Below, in pieces: positions 56,679-63,869 of a DNA stretch of 63,869 nucleotides; within the stretch, counting starts at the first letter, position 1, and each line of letters opens with the position of its first letter. Under the pieces are notes generated by a model. The model made no database searches. It had not been told where the DNA came from and saw only the letters and a list, made by a program, of their open reading frames with translations. Where the stretch lies: positions 1 to 63,869 of the forward strand of contig CABXZD010000005.1 of NCBI GenBank assembly GCA_902516465.1, given 5' to 3'. The position numbers and the translations under genes are program-made. The stretch is from an uncultured Pelagibacteraceae bacterium. GTDB lineage: Bacteria > Pseudomonadota > Alphaproteobacteria > Pelagibacterales > Pelagibacteraceae.

Positions 56679-58112
56679 ATGGAAAATAAAAAAAAATTTT
56701 ATATCGATGGCAAATGGCAAGAACCTCAAAGTAAAAAGGAAATTAAAGTCATTAATCCTGCAACCGAGGAAAATTGTGCTGTTATTACCTTGGGCAATAA
56801 AGATGATGTGGATCTTGCTGTAAGTTCAGCTAAAAAAGCTTATGAGACCTGGTCCTATTCTTTGAAAGAGGAAAGAATAAAATTATTAGAAAAACTTTAT
56901 GAAAATTATAAAAAAAGATGGGCTGATATTGCAAAAGCTATCACTTTAGAGATGGGTGCTCCCAAGGATTTTGCTACAAAACTACAGGCTGGTACCGGAG
57001 CAGCTCACATTAAATCTTTTATTAGACATTTAAAAAGTTTTGAATTTGAAAAACCTTTAGGTGACCATGCTCCAAATCAAAGACTTATTTATGAACCTAA
57101 GGGGGTTTGTGCATTAATTACACCATGGAATTGGCCAATGAATCAAGTTTGTTTGAAAGTAATGCCTGCCTTAGCATCTGGATGCACAATGGTTTTGAAA
57201 CCATCAGAACTTGCGCCATTATCGTCAATGATTTTAGCAGAATTAATTGATGAAACAAAATTCCCACCAGGAGTTTTTAATTTAATTAATGGTGATGGTT
57301 TTGCAACAGGAGAAGCATTAACTAGGCATCCTGATATTAATATGATTTCTTTTACAGGATCTACAAGGGCCGGCGCGTTAATTTCACAAAATGCTGCAAA
57401 TGATTTTAAAAGAGTTAGTTTAGAACTTGGTGGTAAAGGAGCGAATATTATTTTTGAAGATGCAGATCCAAACGCTATTGAATGGGGTGCTTTGAGATGT
57501 TTCAAAAATTCTGGTCAATCTTGTAATGCTCCAACAAGAATGTTAATCGAAAAATCTAATTATAATCAATCAGTTGAGAAGTTAAAAAAATTTACAGAAG
57601 AAATGAAGATAGGAGATCCTAATAAAGAAGGAGAACATATTGGACCAGTAGTTTCAGAAACTCAATTTAATAAGATACAGTCATTAATTCAAAAAGGGAT
57701 CGATGAAGGTGCAAAATTATTAGCAGGAGGGCTTGGAAAACCTAGTGGTCTTGAAAAAGGATATTATGTAAAACCAACAGTTTTTGTTGATGTAAATAAC
57801 AAAATGGAAATTGCTAGGACTGAAATTTTTGGACCAGTTTTATCTGTGATCCCGTTTGAAACCGAAGACGAAGCTATAAAAATAGCTAATGACACTCCGT
57901 ATGGCTTAACAAATTATATTCAAACTAAGGACAAAGAAAAAGCCAGAAGAGTTGCTAAAAAATTAAGATCTGGAATGGTGGATGTTAATGGTGCAGGGAT
58001 CGCAATTGATACTCCATTTGGTGGCTTTAAACATTCTGGAATTGGAAGAGAAGCAGGTGAACACGGCCTGCAGGAATTTTTAGAGGTAAAATCAGTAGGT
58101 GGTTGGAACTAA
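56679..58112 (+). CDS. NAD(P)+-dependent aldehyde dehydrogenase
   Basis: A 477-residue ALDH-superfamily oxidoreductase that turns an aldehyde into the carboxylic acid. Visible: PWNWPMNQVCLK, KPSELAPLS, FTGSTRAG, the general base in LELGGKGANI, the catalytic Cys in NSGQSCNAPTRM and EIFGPVLSVIPF. Polyamine and amino-acid breakdown needs such enzymes (for example 4-aminobutanal oxidation), and the ureohydrolase gene just upstream makes an aminoaldehyde substrate likely. It is not possible to set the specificity from sequence. It is convergent with the M20 deacylase. Confidence 0.88.
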   Translation: MENKKKFYIDGKWQEPQSKKEIKVINPATEENCAVITLGNKDDVDLAVSSAKKAYETWSYSLKEERIKLLEKLYENYKKRWADIAKAITLEMGAPKDFATKLQAGTGAAHIKSFIRHLKSFEFEKPLGDHAPNQRLIYEPKGVCALITPWNWPMNQVCLKVMPALASGCTMVLKPSELAPLSSMILAELIDETKFPPGVFNLINGDGFATGEALTRHPDINMISFTGSTRAGALISQNAANDFKRVSLELGGKGANIIFEDADPNAIEWGALRCFKNSGQSCNAPTRMLIEKSNYNQSVEKLKKFTEEMKIGDPNKEGEHIGPVVSETQFNKIQSLIQKGIDEGAKLLAGGLGKPSGLEKGYYVKPTVFVDVNNKMEIARTEIFGPVLSVIPFETEDEAIKIANDTPYGLTNYIQTKDKEKARRVAKKLRSGMVDVNGAGIAIDTPFGGFKHSGIGREAGEHGLQEFLEVKSVGGWN

Positions 58113-58115
58113 TTA

Positions 58116-59297
58116 TTAATTAAATACAGATCTTTCTTTAACTCCCTCTAAAAAAGACAAACATTTTTTAATTTCGTTTAATTCAATAAACTCATCAATA
58201 GTATGCGCTTGTTCAATTGAGCCAGGTCCACAAACGACTGTACTTATGCCGATTTCTTGAAATAGTCCAGCCTCAGTTCCAAAAGAAACAACCTCTCTGT
58301 TATTATCACCAGTAATACTAGAGACAAATTCACAAGCTTTTGAGTCTTTAATTCTATCGAAGCCGATTATTTCCCCAATTATTTCTTTTTTAATTGATGC
58401 ATTTTGATATTTTTTTTTCATTTCAGCTAATAATTTCTTCGCATAATTATCAATTTCATTATTTAGGAATATCCCATCCTCTTTGTTAACTGGTCTTGTC
58501 TCCCAATTGACATGACATTTATCCGCTATGACGTTATGAGCTATTCCTCCAAAAATCCCACCAATAGATAATGTTGAATATGGTGGTTTAAATATCGAGT
58601 TTTTAGGTTTTCTATTTATCAAATCACTTCTTAAAGACATGAGTTTATTTACATATCTTGAAGCGTATTCTGCTGCATTTACTCCTTCGTCTGGTTTAGA
58701 ACTATGTCCAGCAAGACCCTCAAAAAAAGTTGTATATTCGTAACATGCTTTGTGAGAGTCTATAATTTTCATCTTTGTAGGTTCTCCTACAATACATATG
58801 CCGTTTGTAATTTTTCTTTTCTTTAGTTCTTTAATCAATAAGGGGGCTCCTACGCAAGCAGTCTCTTCATCAAATGTTAAAGAAAAATGAATATCACGAG
58901 AAAGATTTGACTTTGAAAAAATATCAGCAAAAGCTAATGAACATGCTAAAAACCCTTTCATGTCACAAGATCCTCTACCATATAATTTATCATTTTTTAT
59001 TTCTGCAACAAATGGATTAGAGGACCAACCTTTAGAAACAGGCACAACGTCTGTGTGGCCTGATAAAATAATTGGTTCTTTACCATTAGCTTTTTTTGCT
59101 TTTAGCGTTGCAAAAAGATTTACTCTTTTCTTATCTGCATCAAAAACTTTAAAAGAGGATGCACCACATTTTGTAAGTATATCCTCACAATAATTAATTA
59201 AAGATGAATTATTTTCTCCTGAAATTGTTTTATAGGATATAAGGTCCTTAAGAATCTTTATTGATTTTTCAAATAATATGTTATCTATTCCAGCCAC
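58116..59297 (-). CDS. argE: M20 deacylase, acetylornithine deacetylase (ArgE)-like
   Basis: The 393-residue zinc enzyme has the M20 layout: ILSGHTDVVPVSKGW (first ligand), GRGSCDMKGFLA (bridging Asp), the catalytic base in FDEETACVGA, GEPTKM and a lid domain. ArgE removes acetyl from N-acetylornithine. Because an ectoine hydrolase family gene lies in the same region, an alternative substrate is N-acetyl-2,4-diaminobutyrate, the product of DoeA. Sequence alone does not decide. The gene faces the aldehyde dehydrogenase and is divergent from the CsaA gene across a 22-bp gap. Confidence 0.84.
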   Translation of the reverse strand: MAGIDNILFEKSIKILKDLISYKTISGENNSSLINYCEDILTKCGASSFKVFDADKKRVNLFATLKAKKANGKEPIILSGHTDVVPVSKGWSSNPFVAEIKNDKLYGRGSCDMKGFLACSLAFADIFSKSNLSRDIHFSLTFDEETACVGAPLLIKELKKRKITNGICIVGEPTKMKIIDSHKACYEYTTFFEGLAGHSSKPDEGVNAAEYASRYVNKLMSLRSDLINRKPKNSIFKPPYSTLSIGGIFGGIAHNVIADKCHVNWETRPVNKEDGIFLNNEIDNYAKKLLAEMKKKYQNASIKKEIIGEIIGFDRIKDSKACEFVSSITGDNNREVVSFGTEAGLFQEIGISTVVCGPGSIEQAHTIDEFIELNEIKKCLSFLEGVKERSVFN

Positions 59298-59319
59298 AAT
59301 TTAATTATATATTATTATT

Positions 59320-59661
59320 ATGAAAGAACAAATAACCTATCAAGATTTTGAGAAAATAGATATACGCTTAGGCACTGTAATTTCAGTGGAAAAAAATGAG
59401 AAAGCAAGAAAACCGTCATTAATTTTAAAAGTTGATTTCGGAGAGAAAATTGGTGTTAAACAATCATCGGCTCAAATAACTCATTTTTATAATAAAGAAA
59501 ATTTAGTTGGCAAACAGGTGATCGGAGTTTGTAATTTTCCAAAAAAGAATATTGCTGGTGTTGTATCAGAAGTATTGATTTTGGGATCCATAGATCCAGA
59601 CGGAAAAGTAACACTTGTACATCCCTCGCAGAAAGCTGATGATGGATTGCCCATAGCGTAA
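59320..59661 (+). CDS. csaA: CsaA-like tRNA-binding-domain protein
   Basis: The 113-residue protein consists of a single OB-fold tRNA-binding domain as in CsaA and the C-terminus of methionyl-tRNA synthetase: FEKIDIRLGTVISVEKNEKA, LILKVDFGEKIGVKQSSAQI and GVCNFPKKNIAGVVSEVLIL. CsaA has been described as an export-related chaperone in Bacillus; the function in alphaproteobacteria is not established. The next gene begins 4 bp after its stop. Confidence 0.87.
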   Translation: MKEQITYQDFEKIDIRLGTVISVEKNEKARKPSLILKVDFGEKIGVKQSSAQITHFYNKENLVGKQVIGVCNFPKKNIAGVVSEVLILGSIDPDGKVTLVHPSQKADDGLPIA

Positions 59662-59665
59662 AATT

Positions 59666-60256
59666 ATGCATCCTGAAATTTTATCAATTTCCTTATTTTG
59701 GTTTGTAACTGCTTACACACCTGGGCCAAACAATGTTGTAGCCTCATATTCAGGTTTTAATTTTGGAGTAAAAAAAACTATTCCTCATATTCTTGGAGTT
59801 ACTTTAGGTTTTACCTCCTTAGTAATTTTTTTGTCGATTGGTTTAATCAATGTATTTAAACTATTTCCTATAATACAAACTGTTATTAAATACCTTGGAA
59901 CATTATTTTTGATCTATTTAGCATATAAAATTGCGTTTTCAGTTAATTCAGATGATACCAAAAAAGAAAATCCAGTTAAATTTATTGAGACGTTTTTATT
60001 TCAATATTTAAATCCAAAAGGAGTAACAGTTGCAATCATAGTAGTATCTACTTATGTTGAATTAGGAGAGAATTATTTGAATTATGCGACTCAAATTGTG
60101 TTCCTCGCATTCTTATTTTCTATAACAAGCATCACATTATGGACTTGTGTAGGTCGATTTTTGAGGAAATTTGCGACAAATGACAAATTTATAAAGTATT
60201 TTAATTATGTTATGTCAACCCTTCTTCTTTTGAGCATAATTACATTTTATATATAA
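59666..60256 (+). CDS. LysE/RhtB-family amino-acid exporter
   Basis: A 196-residue inner-membrane protein with about six hydrophobic segments. The family motif TPGPNNVVASYSGFNFGVKK is near residues 18-37, and FQYLNPKGVTVAI matches the central NPK region. LysE/RhtB proteins export amino acids or related metabolites. The substrate is not predictable. It lies between csaA and aconitase with gaps of 3-4 bp, so the three share a transcript. Confidence 0.88.
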   Translation: MHPEILSISLFWFVTAYTPGPNNVVASYSGFNFGVKKTIPHILGVTLGFTSLVIFLSIGLINVFKLFPIIQTVIKYLGTLFLIYLAYKIAFSVNSDDTKKENPVKFIETFLFQYLNPKGVTVAIIVVSTYVELGENYLNYATQIVFLAFLFSITSITLWTCVGRFLRKFATNDKFIKYFNYVMSTLLLLSIITFYI

Positions 60257-60259
60257 AGT

Positions 60260-62929
60260 ATGAAACCAGGAATAAAAAACTCTTATAAATCTTTATCAGA
60301 CCTTATAGTCGATGGAAAAAATTTTAAAATTTATTCACTCGCAAAGGCTGAAAGTAATGGCCTTGATGGGATCTCGAAATTACCCAAATCTTTAAAAGTT
60401 CTATTAGAAAATCTTTTAAGATATGAAGATGACTTAACTGTCACAAGAAATCAAATAGAGGCTATAAAAGATTGGATCAAAAATAAAAAGTCGAAAACAG
60501 AAATAGCTTACAGACCTGCAAGAGTTTTACTACAAGACTATACTGGAATACCTGCGGTAGCAGATTTGGCTGCAATGCGAGAAGCAGTTAAAGATAAGAA
60601 TAAAGATCCTGACTCAATCAACCCTTTATCTGCTGTGGATTTAGTTATTGATCACTCTGTACAAGTAGATCAATCAGCAAAACCGGATTCTTTTGAAAAA
60701 AACGTTGAAATTGAATTTGAAAGAAATGGAGAAAGATACTCTTTTTTAAAGTGGGGACAACAAGCATTTGACAATTTTAGAATAGTTCCGCCAGGAACAG
60801 GGATATGTCATCAGGTAAACTTAGAATATTTATCAAAAGTAGTTTGGAGTGAAGAATTTGAAGGTAATAAATATCTTTTTCCAGACACACTAGTTGGAAC
60901 TGACAGCCACACAACAATGGTTAATGGCTTATCTGTATTAGGCTGGGGAGTAGGTGGAATTGAGGCTGAGGCAGGAATGTTAGGTCAACCAATATCAATG
61001 CTTATTCCTGAAGTAATAGGCTTTGAAATGAAAAATAAAATGCCTGAAGGAACCACAGCTACAGATTTAGTTTTAACAGTAGTAAAAATGTTAAGAGACA
61101 AAGGGGTAGTTGGAAAATTTGTTGAATTTTATGGAGATGGATTAAAAAATTTAACCTTAGCTGATCGAGCAACTATAGCAAATATGGCTCCTGAGTATGG
61201 GGCAACTTGTGGTTTTTTTCCAATAGATAATGAAACATTAAATTATTTAAAATTTTCAGGTAGAGACGCATTGACAGTGAAAATTGTTGAAGAATACGCA
61301 AAAGCTCAAGGTTTATGGGCTAGTAATGATATTGAATTTACTGAGAGCTTATCATTAGACATGACGACAATAGTTCCTACAATATCTGGTCCTAAGAGAC
61401 CACAAGACAAAGTGTTATTAACTGATGCATCTGTTAATTTTAAGAAAAGCTTTTCAGAAATTACAAAAAAAGAGGATTTCTCGATTTCGAAGGTATCAAA
61501 TACCGAATATGAAATTAAAGATGGATCAATATTAATTGCAGCCATTACATCCTGCACCAACACCTCTAATCCTAATGTACTAATTGGTGCCGGCCTATTA
61601 GCAAAGAAAGCAATTGAATTGGGGTTAAAAGTTAAACCATGGGTTAAAACATCCTTAGCTCCAGGATCTCAAGTCGTAACAGATTATTTAGAAAAAGCTG
61701 GTTTAAATACTTATTTAGATGAACTTGGATTTAATCTTGTGGGGTATGGTTGTACTACTTGTATTGGAAATTCTGGTCCTTTAGCTGACAATATTGTTGA
61801 AGCAATACAAAAAGAAAATATTTATGCAGTTTCAGTATTATCAGGTAATAGAAACTTTGAAGGAAGAATTTCACCACATATAAAAGCAAATTATTTAGCA
61901 TCTCCTCCATTAGTTGTAGCATACGCATTAGCTGGTCATATGGAGTTTGACTTATATAAGGACTCATTAGGAAAAGATAAAAACGGGAAAAATATTTTTT
62001 TGAAAGACATCTGGCCTAGTAATCAAGAAATTGAGGATACACTTAAATTATGTTTAAACGCAGATATGTTTATTAAAAGATATTCAAATGTTTCACAGGG
62101 ACCTAAACAATGGCAAAAAATCAAAACTGAAAAAACTAGTATTTATAATTGGGAAGAAAATTCAACTTATGTAAAAAAACCACCATTTTTTGATAATCTA
62201 TCTGATCAACCAGAGGGTTTTAAGGAAATTAAAAATGCTAGACCTTTATTGATTTTAGGCGACATGGTTACTACTGATCATATCTCTCCTGCAGGTAATA
62301 TTCAAAAAGAAAGCCCAACAGGTGAGTATTTTATGAAACATCAAATTTTGCCCAAAGATTATAATTCATACGGATCTAGGAGAGGAAATCATGAAGTTAT
62401 GATGAGAGGAACCTTTGCCAACATTAGAATTAGAAATGAAATGGCCCCAGGAACTGAGGGTGGCTATACAAAATTATATCCAGAGGAAAAAGTAATGCCA
62501 ATTTATGACGCAGTAGTTGAGTATAAAAAAAGAGGAACTGATCTTATAGTTATAGGAGGAAAAGAATACGGCACAGGATCATCTAGAGATTGGGCTGCTA
62601 AAGGTACAAAATTATTAGGAGTAAAAGCAGTTATAGCAGAAAGTTTTGAGAGAATTCATAGATCAAATTTGATTGGTATGGGGATTTTACCTTTGCAATT
62701 TATAAACTCAATTAACAGAATTAACCTTAGTTTAACTGGATCAGAATTAATAAGCTTAAAAGAAATAGAAAATGGAATCAATCCCTCTGATAAAGTTATT
62801 TTAGAGATAAAATATGTTTCTGGAGAAATCAAAAAAATTGAAACATTATGCAGGATAGATACTAAAAATGAATTAGAATATTACAAACATGGTGGAATAC
62901 TGCAGTATGTTTTAAGAACTATGATTTAA
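60260..62929 (+). CDS. acnA: aconitate hydratase AcnA
   Basis: Aconitase interconverts citrate and isocitrate with a [4Fe-4S] cluster. The 889-residue AcnA/IRP-type sequence has GTDSHTTMVNGLSVLGWGVG, the first cluster cysteine in ITSCTNTSNP and the pair in GYGCTTCIGNSGP, plus SVLSGNRNFEGRISP and the swivel-domain Ser in GSSRDWAAKG. Length and order are standard. It is the last large metabolic gene in this rightward run and precedes the YfgM-like gene by 2 bp. Confidence 0.96.
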   Translation: MKPGIKNSYKSLSDLIVDGKNFKIYSLAKAESNGLDGISKLPKSLKVLLENLLRYEDDLTVTRNQIEAIKDWIKNKKSKTEIAYRPARVLLQDYTGIPAVADLAAMREAVKDKNKDPDSINPLSAVDLVIDHSVQVDQSAKPDSFEKNVEIEFERNGERYSFLKWGQQAFDNFRIVPPGTGICHQVNLEYLSKVVWSEEFEGNKYLFPDTLVGTDSHTTMVNGLSVLGWGVGGIEAEAGMLGQPISMLIPEVIGFEMKNKMPEGTTATDLVLTVVKMLRDKGVVGKFVEFYGDGLKNLTLADRATIANMAPEYGATCGFFPIDNETLNYLKFSGRDALTVKIVEEYAKAQGLWASNDIEFTESLSLDMTTIVPTISGPKRPQDKVLLTDASVNFKKSFSEITKKEDFSISKVSNTEYEIKDGSILIAAITSCTNTSNPNVLIGAGLLAKKAIELGLKVKPWVKTSLAPGSQVVTDYLEKAGLNTYLDELGFNLVGYGCTTCIGNSGPLADNIVEAIQKENIYAVSVLSGNRNFEGRISPHIKANYLASPPLVVAYALAGHMEFDLYKDSLGKDKNGKNIFLKDIWPSNQEIEDTLKLCLNADMFIKRYSNVSQGPKQWQKIKTEKTSIYNWEENSTYVKKPPFFDNLSDQPEGFKEIKNARPLLILGDMVTTDHISPAGNIQKESPTGEYFMKHQILPKDYNSYGSRRGNHEVMMRGTFANIRIRNEMAPGTEGGYTKLYPEEKVMPIYDAVVEYKKRGTDLIVIGGKEYGTGSSRDWAAKGTKLLGVKAVIAESFERIHRSNLIGMGILPLQFINSINRINLSLTGSELISLKEIENGINPSDKVILEIKYVSGEIKKIETLCRIDTKNELEYYKHGGILQYVLRTMI

Positions 62930-62931
62930 TT

Positions 62932-63576
62932 ATGGATGAGGAAATTAAAATAATTAATGAAAAAACTAGAAACGAGAGAATTAAAATTTTTTTAGTAGAA
63001 AATAAAAAAATCATTATATCTACCATAACAATTTTAATATTTTCAATTTTAAGTTTTTATTCATATAAAATTTATGTAGATTCTCAAAAACGAAAGTTAT
63101 CAGACAGATATAATAGTGCAATTATAGAATATAATAATGGAGTCAGAGATAAAGCCATCATATCATTAAAAAAAGTAATAACAGATAAAGACAGTACCTA
63201 TTCTCCTTTGGCATTATATTTTCTTATTGATAACAATTTGATTGATAATCGCATCGATGTTAATAAATTCTTTGATATTGTTATTAACAAAATTTCATTA
63301 GAAACAGAGGTTAGAAACCTTATTATTTACAAAAAAGCGCTCTATAATGCAGATTATATAGATGAAAATGAACTATTAAATATTTTAAAACCATTGCTTA
63401 ACTCATCAAGTGTATGGAAGTCTCATGCTTTATATTTAGTTGCAGAGTTTTTTTATTCAAAAAATGAGAAAGAAAAGGCAAAAGAATTTTTTAATCAAAT
63501 AATTATGACTGAAAATCTAAATCAGGAAATATTCAATCAAGCACAAAAAAGACTTAATAGAGATTTGAGTGAATAA
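62932..63576 (+). CDS. YfgM-like membrane-anchored tetratricopeptide protein
   Basis: The 214-residue protein has a short cytosolic N-terminus, one transmembrane helix at about residues 27-47 (IIISTITILIFSILSFYSY) and a periplasmic helical domain with TPR-like repeats (RYNSAIIEYNNGVRDKAIISL ... LVAEFFYSKNEKEKAKEFFN). This is the YfgM/TPR_21 design, linked in other bacteria to the secretion translocon and BAM. The gene that follows, overlapping it by 8 bp, starts a lipoprotein, matching the usual yfgM-bamB order. Confidence 0.75.
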   Translation: MDEEIKIINEKTRNERIKIFLVENKKIIISTITILIFSILSFYSYKIYVDSQKRKLSDRYNSAIIEYNNGVRDKAIISLKKVITDKDSTYSPLALYFLIDNNLIDNRIDVNKFFDIVINKISLETEVRNLIIYKKALYNADYIDENELLNILKPLLNSSSVWKSHALYLVAEFFYSKNEKEKAKEFFNQIIMTENLNQEIFNQAQKRLNRDLSE

Positions 63577-63869
63577 GATATTAAATTTATTATTAATTTT
63601 AATTTTAATTTCTGGATGCTCATTAAACCAAAATTCAAAGTTTTGGAATCAATCAAAAGTTATTAAAGAAGATAAAGAAATATCTTATACAGAAGTTTTC
63701 CCAAAAGAGGAAGCACTTAAAAAAGAATTTAACTCAAATTTAAAAATTAAACTCTCCACCTCGTCTGTAAATAATACATTTATAAATAATCATCTTAATA
63801 ATAATAGAAAATTAAATTTTAATGGAAAATTAGAAAAGTCATTGAAATATAGATTCTCCAAAATAGAAA
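63569..63869 (+). CDS. N-terminal part of a lipoprotein, possibly BamB (runs off window)
   Basis: A GTG at 63569, overlapping the YfgM-like stop by 8 bp, opens a frame that continues to the end of the window (100 codons). It starts MNKILNLLLILILISGCS: a signal peptide and lipobox with lipidated C17. The rest is Asn/Lys-rich and not diagnostic. BamB, the PQQ-propeller lipoprotein of the BAM complex, commonly follows yfgM and is the best guess from context alone; the propeller repeats would lie outside the window. Confidence 0.6.
   Translation, partial: MNKILNLLLILILISGCSLNQNSKFWNQSKVIKEDKEISYTEVFPKEEALKKEFNSNLKIKLSTSSVNNTFINNHLNNNRKLNFNGKLEKSLKYRFSKIE

Noticed and set aside
1..63869. CRISPR array, prophage, transposon or integrative element
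   Set aside because: No regular spaced repeats, integrase, transposase or phage structural genes are visible in any frame.

Overview
The window is very AT-rich (roughly 30% G+C by eye), with genes packed end to end, many 1-30 bp overlaps and no gap above about 220 bp. This streamlining, a proteorhodopsin followed by a ferredoxin and a flavin reductase, and alphaproteobacterial versions of most genes point to a SAR11 (Pelagibacterales, Candidatus Pelagibacter-like) chromosome. The placement is from gene content and order, not from a database search. I see no prophage, insertion sequence, transposase, CRISPR array or plasmid gene.

Layout. 1-4.1 kb: end of an unidentified gene, then lpxC, bamD and ligA. 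4.1-7.8 kb (minus): an aminopeptidase P and a UvrD-type helicase. 7.9-14.1 kb: an AsmA-like envelope protein, fumarase, a MazG-like protein, nadC-nadA, a tRNA-Leu(GAG) and ygfZ. 14.1-18.9 kb: dihydroorotase, two sugar-related genes and a PrpE-like acyl-CoA synthetase. 19.1-22.0 kb: blue-type proteorhodopsin, [2Fe-2S] ferredoxin, ferredoxin reductase and a Nu-class GST. 22.0-27.7 kb: a DksA-family gene trailed by two very small membrane-peptide ORFs, two glycosyltransferases and PEP carboxylase. 27.7-33.7 kb: umuDC with a LexA-type operator, two tandem GFA proteins, a glycerate-kinase-like protein, TolC and recA. 33.8-45.6 kb: alaS, icd, psd-pssA, a glycosyltransferase, rlmE, an IMP dehydrogenase without CBS domains, a TPR protein, guaA, an FkbM methyltransferase and panB.

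45.6-59.3 kb is the most metabolically distinctive block. It holds an EutA-like protein, an ectoine-hydrolase (DoeA) family protein, a complete PotABCD-type ABC transporter, a FadN-like hydroxyacyl-CoA dehydrogenase/enoyl-CoA hydratase fusion, a ureohydrolase (agmatinase family), an aldehyde dehydrogenase and an M20 deacylase. It looks like an uptake and catabolism island for small nitrogenous compounds such as ectoines, polyamines or guanidino compounds. 59.3-63.9 kb: CsaA, a LysE exporter, aconitase, a YfgM-like protein and the start of a lipoprotein that may be BamB.

How the parts connect. Fumarase, isocitrate dehydrogenase, aconitase, PEP carboxylase and PrpE supply central carbon metabolism. 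Proteorhodopsin adds a light-driven proton gradient. The 45.6-59.3 kb block feeds carbon and nitrogen inward. Visible regulation includes a GAAC-N7-GAAC operator at umuD, a related box inside the recA promoter, and terminator hairpins just behind proteorhodopsin and behind the solute-binding protein. Both hairpins would uncouple a highly expressed first gene from its downstream partners.
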